From Alligator mississippiensis (taxonomy: Eukaryota; Chordata; Crocodylia; Alligatoridae): a DNA stretch of 64,000 nt. The translations under genes were made by a program, and so were the position numbers. Positions 40,156 through 51,100 of this stretch are shown one piece after another. The DNA is taken from positions 115,018,162 to 115,082,161 of the forward strand of contig NC_081824.1 in NCBI RefSeq assembly GCF_030867095.1, read 5' to 3'. How positions within the stretch are numbered: position 1 is the first letter of the stretch; each line of letters starts with the position of its first letter. The notes under the pieces were generated by a model. That model did no database searches, was not told the DNA's origin, and saw only the letters and a list, made by a program, of their open reading frames with translations.

Positions 40156-43100
40156 CACCCTTACCCCCACACACATATGGGGGTGGGGGTTTGTATATGT
40201 GTATATATATCTCCTTTGAGCGGGCTGGGGTGGACTTGGTGGGACCTCTGGAGCCCAGCCCAAAGGGATTTAGGTTTATTTTGGTCCTGATTGACCATGC
40301 CACCTGCTACCCCAAGGCAGTGCAGATCCGCTTGGCTTCAGCACAAACAGTGGCCAAGAAGCTACTATGGATTTTCTCCCAGGTAGGCATTCCTAAAGAG
40401 GTTTTAATGGACAGGTCATGTCCTTCATGTCCCATTTAGTACAGGAGGTCTGGGACTTACTATAACTCCATTCAGTAAGGACTTCAGTGTATCATGGATG
40501 GCCTTGTCAAAAGGTTTAATCAAACACTAAAGGGTATGTTGTATATCAAAGGAGCCACACAGTTGTTATTGCCCTACTTGTTGTTCACCATAAAAGAGGT
40601 TCCACAGCTGTTCTTGGGCTTGTTGCCCTTTGATTTACTGGATGAAAGACCTCCTACAAGAGTCCTGGCAGGCCCACAGGACAGAGACACAAAACATAGC
40701 TCAGTATGTGTTGAAACTGTGGGAATGGTTAGACCTGATGGAGGCCCTCACAAGGGAAAATCTTGTTATGGCCCAACAAAAGCAAGAACAGCAAGATAAT
40801 AAAAATGCTCAGCTCCATGTCTACCAGCCAGGGGATTGAGTCCCACTATTACTCCCTTCCTCTGAAAGCAAGTTACTGGTGAATGGCAAGAACCTTTTGA
40901 GGTCCTGCGGAGGGTAGGCCAGGGAAATTAAGAGGTTCACTTGGCTGGGGAAATGGTGAGATTCACAGATATACCACATTAACCTGCTAAAACCCTGGAA
41001 GGCTTTAGAGGTCTGTCTGGTCTGTATGAGTCTACTGGAATCTGGCCTGGAGACTTTGGACCCTCTCCTGGATCTGATAGCTGACCTCGAACTAGGGGAG
41101 ACCTGGACCTCAACTCAATGGGCTGGAATAAAGAGCCTCCTGTAAGAATTTAAAGAGGTGTTTACTGTGGGTTTAGGCTGGACTACATTAATCAAACAAT
41201 GGATTATCCTGTAGTCAGGCTCTGCAATTCAAAAGAAGCACTCAAGAATACCTGCCTGACTGAGGGAAGTGGTGAAACAAGAAGCTAAGTAGATACTGGA
41301 CTTAGGGAGATTAATGAGTAATATCCTGTCTGCTCAAGGGCATGGAGCCAGCTGACAGGGAAGATTGCCTGATCCAGAGGAAGTTAAAAGCTCCCAGGGA
41401 GGGGAGCTGAGGAAGACAGGGAAGGCTGCAGTGCTGAGGAGGCAGCACAGAGCTGGGATAGCCCTCTCCAGGCCCAAGGAAGAACCGCAGGTTTAAATAA
41501 ACCCTTTGTTGCTTGTTTATGTGTTGATTTTGTTATGGATGTTGGTTTTCTTGGGGGGACAAATTTACCCAAGAGAAAATAAAAAGCTGAGTAACAACCC
41601 ATTACAGAGTTTCTTTGCTGAGCCTTTAAATCGCACTATTTGAATCATGCATATATTTGTGCACATATAAATTTGTGCAGAGTATACATTCTGGAAACCT
41701 ATGTATATCTGCTTGTATATATATGTAGGGTTCCAGAATTTATACAGTACCCAACTATATATGTTTGATATACACAGTAGTGCCAAGTGCAATAGTTTAA
41801 ATAGATTTTAAAATGTCCACGAAAAATAATTTCAGGAAAAATATAACTGATATTTTTTATTACTGAAATCCATTGTTTCTTAATTCAAATAAGACCAAAT
41901 GTGTGTGTGTGTGGGGGGGGGGGGGGGAAATCAGCCTGCAATAGAAGTAACCAAACAATTTGAATAGGTAGATTTCCACTAGAGGATGGAAATTTTCCAG
42001 ATGAAATACAGAGGCTCCAGAAAACTTTAGAAATGTAAACTTTCATGATTTTTTTTTAGTATTTGGGGAGTTTCTTCAGTAAGAGTTTGACAAGGTAACC
42101 TCAAATTGAAATAACTTTAGTTTTGTTTGTTTGTTTTTTAAATTGCAGTGCTAGAGTTTGGGTTTAATTGGTTTTGAAGATAATTTAAACCATATCACAC
42201 GGTCAATGAAGAAAAATTCTGTAATCACTGTGAGGAAAATGTGTTTACCATGTTAATGGAAAATATTGTTCAGGGCACTGACATTTTCTGTTTATGATAA
42301 AAATAAAATAAATCACATTTGTTGGCCTATTGCCTGTGTTGCCTAATGCAGTAAAGTCCTCTCTTTAAAATTTGACTAATATAGTGCAATAAGACTTGAT
42401 TACAATACTGTAGTTTGAAGCTGCAGAATTTCCACTTGAATAGAATATGCAAGTATATCTATTTTTTCTGATTGGTCATGGTCCAAAAGATTTAGGGTCC
42501 AAAATGGGAAATACCTCCCCTAGTTTTGGTTCCATGAGATTGGGATCAGCCTGGATTTCATCCATTCTGTGGGCCAGCTCAATAAGTTTGGCCATTGAAC
42601 CCTAATCTCACCCCACCATCACTGAGTAGGCTAGATGGCAGGCCACCACCGCTCTTACATGCCCCTCTTGTTCCCTCAAAGGTCAGGCTTAGTTTGGCTA
42701 TGGTATAGGGTCAAGTATCCCCACAAATGCAGGTAGCATATGCACATTCACCGACTGGGATGTTTGCTGGACTCATAAACTACTTGTGTACAAACATCTG
42801 GCCAGAACAGGAGTCTATGAGCCCTACCTCATGGACCTCCCTGATTTTTACAGGGTCTACATATCCCATTAGGTCTGGGCCCTCCCACCTTGCCTTAGAC
42901 AAAAGTATGGAGTATCCACTGTCCATCTGTGGGAAGTCCTGATATTGGTGACATTTCTCCCCACATTAGAAGCACAGAATCCTTGCCTCTTTTCCTCCTC
43001 CTGGACTTCAGGGATGCCCCAGGTGACTGTCTTCTCTGGTACCCTCACTCAAGGGCTCTTGTCCTGTGTGGGGCCTTGGAGGAGATGGAGGTAATGTCCC

Positions 43101-45088
43101 CACCAGAAGCCTCCCTAGATACCTGTCTGGTTTGCCATGGAACCCCATCTTCCTCAGGCCGGTAGGCTGCCAGCTTTTCCAGGGATCCTGGCAGTCTAAC
43201 TCTGCCTCTCTTAAGTCTGCTATCCTATGTGTAGCTTCCTCCAGGCTGGCTACCTGGTAGTGATACACCCACTTCTGGGTTTTTACTGAGAGGATGGTGC
43301 AGAATTGTTCTAAAGTCACTAGCTCCATGACCTCCACAGCTGACCAGGAGCCCAGGTTTAGCCATTAATTGCATGAGTGTTTTAGCTTCTGGGTCAGGTC
43401 CCAAGGCAATGCATTCAGTTCCCAAGCTGCTAACTGAAACTTGGAAGCTATAGGCCTGCTTTGTGAGACCCAACCAGTATAGTATGGCCACTTTGAGGGT
43501 CTTATAATTCCAGGCTGACTCTGCTCCCAAAGCCCAGTAAGTGGCTTATGACTCCTGATTCAGCAAAGGGACCACCCTCACAGTCCTCATGTCCTGTGGC
43601 CACTGATATGTCTCTGCCACCAACTCAAAAGTGGCATGGGCATCACTGCATGGAGCTTTGCATATATCACTGCTATAAGCTTTACATATATATATTGCAT
43701 TATCAGACGTAAATGCTGAGAGATCTTGTTAAATAAGAGTCTTCAGCTTGTGCCATGGTAGAAAACTGACAGATGCAAGGTGAACCGTCTCTTTTTGTAA
43801 AACAGGCAGGTCATGATCTATTCAGCTCCCAGGTACAAATGAAATGTGAAAGGCATAGTTATCTTGGATATCTGTTGCTTTGTCTGCTACAATTAAGACT
43901 GATTCATAGTCGGCCAATGCAGATTTTGTAGACTGAACACATGAAGCAACTACTCCTAGTAGATAATTTTGGCAAAGCTTGTTCACACATGGGGAAACCG
44001 CCAGCATTTGGCACATGTTTGTTCAAGTAGTCCCTTAATTTAAGGTTATCAATTTTCTCCAGAGGAATGTTGGTAGCCACGAATGCCTCTACTAGTGAGA
44101 ATGTAGCCTCTCTTCTTGTCAAACTGCTTTCAGTGGTTCTTTTAAAGACCAAGAACGGGACATGGTTGGTTGGTTGTTGCTCTGACCTTCAGCTTCTGCA
44201 GCAGCCTATCACTTCATATGTGATTCAGACCTTAAATGCTGATCAGTGCTGTTTTTCCTCCACATATCCAGAGTCACATTGCACAATGAACAAAAAAATT
44301 TACCACCATCTGCATGCAAGGTTCCTACAGAGAACTGCCGTATGTGATTCTGAGCTGAAAGGCATTTAGCTTTCTTAGACTTCTTTTCACTCATCATCTT
44401 CAAACTGCAGCATTGCTGTAGCGTTGCATCTGGCTTTTTAAAATTTGGTGCCGAAACCCTTTTGCTTTCCTGACTAGCACCTTCACTGAGTCTATGTTAC
44501 TAGCTCAGCCTTTCAGTAGCTCTCTCTCAAGCCATGTGCTCTATGGCTGCAGGGATTGCTATGATTTCTTTGTATCCCAATACACTTTTTTTTTCAGGTA
44601 ATTCTGCACAAAATTGTGACAAACACCATTTTTTGCAGTGATTCTGGAAACCACTGTTTTTTGCAGTTTCCACAGACATTGCAAAACCCTGTTTTAAGTA
44701 GGCCCCTATCTATAGCTGATGTTGGGTTTAAAAATGCTCCTGTTCTCCACCACGTGTAATGGGTTATCATTCAGTTTTTTTATTTTCCCTGGAGCAAACT
44801 TGTTCCCACATGAAAGCCAACATCCATAACGAAACAAAAACATAAAAAAGCAAGAAAGGGTTAACTCAATCCTGTGATCCTTCCTTGGACCTGGAGAAGA
44901 CTATCCTGGTTCTGTGCTCAAATCCTTTCCCTGGGAACTTTTCAAACCCTCTGGGCCAGACAATCATCCCTATCAGCTGGCTATGTGCTCCTGAGCAAGT
45001 AGGCTACTATTCATTAACCTACCCCCCCACCACAGCTGGGCTCCTGCCCTTGAGCCATGCAACTGGTTCCAAACTCCTATAGATACAC

Positions 45089-45151
<63 letters not shown>

Positions 45152-48100
45152 TGTCTGTCTGTTTATTGTAACAGAAAGACTGGGGCTTTCTCTTCCTTTA
45201 AGGAAAAAGCAGCCCAGTGAGGAAGTTCTGCAGGCAGGCAGGGGGCAGCAGCTGCAGGTCACTGTGGCAACGGGGCAATTGGGGCAATTAGCAGGCACCT
45301 GCAGCCATCCCAGGTAGTCTGCTGACTGGAAGGGGACAGAGCCCTTGGAGGATATAAAATAGAGGCTTAGGCTAGTGAACTAGTCTCTCCCTGGCAGCCA
45401 CAGGGTAAAGAGCTCCTGGCCGCAGGGCTCCTGAAGGGACTGTGGTTCTGCATATGGATCCCCAGTGAGATGGGGAGAGCTCACTAGGATATAGCCCAGG
45501 GCTTGGAGGCTATCCTCGGTAAGAGGTGAGGGAAAGTCTTTCCTCTTAAAGGGGCAGAGGGCTGCTTCCCCTTTTGGTATTTATGTTGTAGCTCAGGGGC
45601 GTATGTTTATGTTGTAATTATACCGGTGATTTGGGTTGGAACTGTAGGGGCAGTATACAGAGATCCCATTAGTGCCCAAGGGGCACATGATCACCTTGAG
45701 ATCTGCCAGGGGCAGGATCAAGGCTCAAGTGACTGTTGAGCCTGGAAGGGGCAGAGAGTGAGGCCACAGAGCCAGACACGGTCTAGGGGCCTGGCACCTA
45801 AGAGGGGCGCAACCAGCCAGGGGCCCAGCACTCAAGGGGCACAGCCATACAGGGGCCTGGGCCCCAGCAGATAGGGGCCAGAGGCCCAGTGCCCAGAAGG
45901 GCCAAACCACAGCTACTGCCTCAAAGCTATATCCAACACAATGGGCCTAGGCTGGAAGGCCTGGCTGGAGTAAAGAGGCAGAAGACAAGGAGGCCAAAGC
46001 CCCAACAGGATTGAACGATACTATAGTAACACCTGTGAGGCTTGGGGAATGATGTAGAGGAGGATTGAATCCACGCAATTAGCCCCTAAGGCTTTAGGTG
46101 CCCTGCAGGGCATGGTCAACTAGAGAGATCCAGCAAGGGACCCAGGGCTAGAGAGGTTCAGCAAGGGCCTGGGGAGCAGTAGAGGCCAGTAGGGAGCTAG
46201 GTGGACTGGGGTCCATGCAAAGGCCTGTGAGCAGCATCCCTCTTATTTTTATTCCATCAAGTCGTGGCTAGTGAGAAGGGAAGGAACCCTAAGAACAGAG
46301 TGGGGCATGGTCATGGAGCCACCAAGGGGTGTCAGAGTTGTCCCTGGGATCCCAACATGCTACTTCTATCTACCTATCTATCTATCCATCTCCTAAATGA
46401 AATACAGAGGGGTTTCTTCAGTGTGAGTTTGACAACAAAATCTCTAATTGATATAACTTTTGTTTTGTTTGGCTGGTTTTTAAATTGTATTGTTGGAGTT
46501 TGGATTTAATTGCTTTTGGGGATAATTTAAACCATCTAGAAAGGTCGCTGAACAACAATTCAGTAATCACTGTGAGGAAAATATCTTTACCATGTGAATG
46601 GAAAATATTGTTCAAAGCACTAACATTTTCTGTTCATGGTAAAAATAAAATAAAGCACGTTGGTTGGCCTATCGCCTGTGTTGCCTAATGCAGTAAAGGC
46701 ATCTCTTTAAATTTGACTAATATAGCTTAATAAGACTTGATTACTGTACTGTAGTTTGAAGCTGCAGAATTCCCACTTGAATAAAATATGCAATCCCAGC
46801 TAAATATTATTGCTTGCATTTCTAAATTTATCCTTCTTTCCTTCTCCAACAAATCGTCATAATTTAAATAAAAATCCTAATGACGATTATGTTTTCCACA
46901 GAGGTTCTATGAGCCACTATACAACGATAAACTAAATTACTTTAAATGGATAAAAGGAAATATAAAAACAAAACAAAAATACTTTTCTCTTGCAAGTATT
47001 CAAAAAAGGCATGATAGAGGGGATTTTTGTTACAATTTTCATCCAGTGTGCTCTCAACTTTCAACTAACCATTTTGAACTCTTTGAGAACAAAGAGATCC
47101 AGAACTTAAAGGAAAATTAAGAAGAGGGGGTGCATCTACACAAGATGCTGTGCAGTAGCTGAATAATACTGCGTGATCGCGCGCCACAGCACCAACAGTG
47201 CTAATATACTACTGCACAGGATTATTAGGCTACTGAGGAGAAGCATCACTAAACACATATATGACTGAAAATTTAAGACTGTAGTAACAGTGAAGAAAAA
47301 AAAAGCAACCCTGAGGAGTTTTATGATGAAATGTCTGGGTAACAAAAAACAACCAAAACAAAAAAACGAAAACAAGGTCTCTTCAGCTATCTTATCTGGC
47401 AGTCCAAGCATAAAGAATAGAGACATTATAGTTGTGGTACTCAATATGCAGATTCACTTCAGCTTGATTTTGTTTAGTGCATGTAGTCAATAATATCATT
47501 ACCTCTTTGTGAAAATAATATTACAATAAAGTAATGTATAACAAAATACATTATTTTGAAAATAATGTAAGATCAAAAGACCAGTACTGGTATTTGTTGA
47601 AAATATTCTTTTATTTTGCCAGGAAAATGTATTTAATTAATGTACTTCCTTTTTTTATTCATGAGGTATCCATGAATAGATCAGGATTTACTTCTTTAGT
47701 TTGCTACTAAAAAATTGACTTGTGGGTATACATTTTTAACTTTGAGGAAAGATGACAAATTTTATGTGCACTCAATCAGTTTAGTAACAATGCATTTTTT
47801 TCTGTTGCCTTACATGAGTGTACAAGGAATTCTATTGAATATTCATATGTGAGAATTTACATGCAAGTCCAAAATGTGCTCATGGTGATTAACCATGGCA
47901 GTAAAACCCAAATAAATCCACATTTTAGCAGAGGAAACACCCAAGAATAAAACACAGCCAAAAAATGGATTAAAATTATAGGTAAATGTCAAAATGAAAA
48001 AAGGCCGCATCTACATGAGACACTGACTACACAGTCGTTACTACACAAGTATACACAGGCAGTAAACGATTGCACAGTAACTGGAGTTATTGTGCAGTAT

Positions 48101-51100
48101 TGTCACCAAATGGCTCTGAGGTGCCAATGAATTAGCAGTAGCTCATTACTACTGAGCAGTAGCGTTGCATCACGCTTCATGCCACAAAACGCTACTGTGC
48201 CAATTGTTGGCACTGGATTTATAGCCCAAATACCTTGTTCTGGGTGGACCTAAGCTCTCAAACTGACCACAACCTCTCCATTCAATAAGAGGAAAAATGT
48301 ATTGATATACAGTGATAACAGATAAGAATAATGCAAACAATTCTATATCTACCAGCCCTAGGGTTCACAGAGTCAAGGTATGTCTGGCCAGTACACAAGC
48401 TTCACTCTGAGGCTCTCTCTTAAATGTCCCACCCAGCTCCCCCAAATGGGATGGGTGAGACAGGCTGGTGCTGTGCCCTCTGTCCATGGTGGCCTTGGGT
48501 TTGATCTTAGGGACCCTTTTCTGCTCTGAAATCTCTCCTTCTGTATTCTTTCTCCCTCCTGATGTCTCTTCATCTCTGGGCACTGCTGATTGGTCTCCCT
48601 GTGGTCATCATATTGTTCATGTTCTGTCCTGCCAGCATAGTCCTTTGTTTCACAAACACATCATGTGCACATATCCTAATTTGGGCCTTACTGCTTTCCC
48701 TCCTAATTTGGTCCATTTACCAAAACCAGAAATCCCAAGGGCCCTGCACTTGGGCACTGTGACCTGGTGCCAATGTTGCAGAGTCCCTTATTTCATGTTA
48801 TGGAACAGCGTGGTACATGTCTTCAATTTCCCAGCCTGTGTATCTGCTTGATGCTTGCCTGTATCAGACACAGTGGGCCTTGCAGAAACTGTCACAAACA
48901 GGGTTTTAGAAATCAGTTAACCCTTGCCATTGCCCCAGATCATTAATCTAATGTATATCTACTTTACCTACAAGCCAATTCCCAAAACCAAACCTCTAAA
49001 TACCATTTTCAAGCCACCAATGACTTATTGTGCAGTCAGCTTCTCATGTAGATGTGGCCAATGTTACCAAGCTATACTCTCTCTGGAACACTGGAAGCTT
49101 ATCAGATGCATTCTTCAGAACTTCAGATCTTTATTTTTTTTATTGTTCACCTATACTTACTTATAGTTTACCTGTTGGTTATCTATGTTTATTTTGGGGT
49201 TTATCTGTTTCAGATCAGATACTTAACCTGTGACTTACCTGTAACTGGAGCACTGGTATAAGGTTTTATAGCATTTACTCAGAGGGTACTGTTTATGTTA
49301 TTTGTTTGGATATCATATGCATGTAAGTGTGTGTGCATGTATGTGTGTATATGTACATCGACGTGTGTGTATGTACATGTGTATGTATATATGTTTATAT
49401 CCATGTTTCTTTTCCTTGTGATAAGTTAATGTAAAAAAATTTGTATCTGGTTAGGTCCCCTGATTGTCCTGGCCTGGTTCTATAGAGACAGAGGAAAACT
49501 GAGTGCTCTGCAGTTCCCCAGAGCACACCTGCCAGCTAACAATTCCCTTCCATTGGAGAAGGGGTGTATGTACCAGAGTATACCTGAGCCACACTACAAA
49601 ACTGTACACAGGGCTAAAAGTGAAAGGGGAATAAAGAGATAGAGGGATCAAGAGGGAAATGAGACAGTAATATTAAGCATAGTATGAAGATGACCACACA
49701 AAACTAGTTAAAAGATTTGGAAGTTCAGTCCCAGAGAATTAGACTGTACATGAGTGTGCCTCCTTCAGTATGCTGGAATTTATTTAAGAGTTTAAATTAA
49801 GGCACTGGCTCTTAGTAAGATGTCAATGTAGTGTAGAGATACCTGAATCGGCTTTAAAATAGCTGGATCTGTAAAGGTAAAAGTCTAACCATGACTATGC
49901 AGAGTTAAACAAGGGCTAATTAACTGTCAACAACCCAGGTATTTCAGCAAAGGGAATAGCTGTAAACTAGAGATATGTCTTAATGAAGGTATTTGACTGC
50001 TGCATTGAAGCCATTTTTTCAATGAATAAGGGAATGATCATTTTGACACCTTATACATATAACTTTGTCTGCTCCAACGCGCCAGAAATCCAGCGGGTCA
50101 GAGCAGACTCCATTCATCGAATCTGCTCTGCATGTGAGCTGACATGCACTGCGCTGCATTCGTGCAGTTGTATAAGTCATGAAATTCATGTCAGTGCACA
50201 GAAAATGGCAGTGGTGCACTTCTGAACGTTCTATACGTTTTAATTCAAAAGTGTGTTGCTGCCATTTTCTCAATGCTGATGCACATTTTACCATTTAAAG
50301 GAATGCATGCACTGCAACAACTTAGGTGATCAGAGCTAGTAGACTCAGATGGGATTTTTTGATGATGACCACAATTTACACCATCCACATAACAACAGAG
50401 TAGTCATATAATCCCTATTATTAAGCAATACAGAAAAAAAGACACTTCAGGGAAGATTATACCCAATAAGAATCATGGAATCTGATCACAAAAAAATAAG
50501 AGGTTTTAATTGGAAAAGTCTGAATTTCAAGCCAGTTCAGTAATGTGTTTTTTGATATTGTGAAATCTAATGGGCCTATTCAGACTTGCAGTGAAGAGAT
50601 AGGCTAAATCAAAGAGCAGACAGCTTGCAAGTTTTATGGCACATGATACTGACTTTGCTGACAGTCTAATTTTGCTGGCTTGGAATAGCTTTGCACAGGC
50701 AATATATGACTAAAATACAGAACTTTTGTTTTGTTTCAGAATGTATTATGCAATTTGCCAGAGCTGTTACGTTAAGCAAACGTAAAAGTTCAGGCCATAG
50801 AACAACAAGCAATTACTGCCTAGTATCATTCAAGATAAAAATCAGTGCCCCCATTTAACTACCAAAAACTACAGGCTGTCTCTCTGGCTTTCAATCAATC
50901 AGTCTCTTAAACTGGAGTCCCTTTGTATTTCTTCACACTGGGGTCTTTGGTATTGCTAAAGCATTCCCTTGTCAAAAAGCCGAGTTACCCATGGCAACCA
51001 GATTTTGGAGGGTTTCTGCTTCCTGATCAGAGATTACTATAAATTTGAAAAATTAAGCTTAACCAGCTGCTGCTGATCTGTTTCACTGTAGATACATTTT

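Noticed and set aside
49983..50294. Overlapping open frames on both strands
   Set aside because: Resemble nothing known. A short inverted repeat lies inside, so it is more likely a repeat relic.
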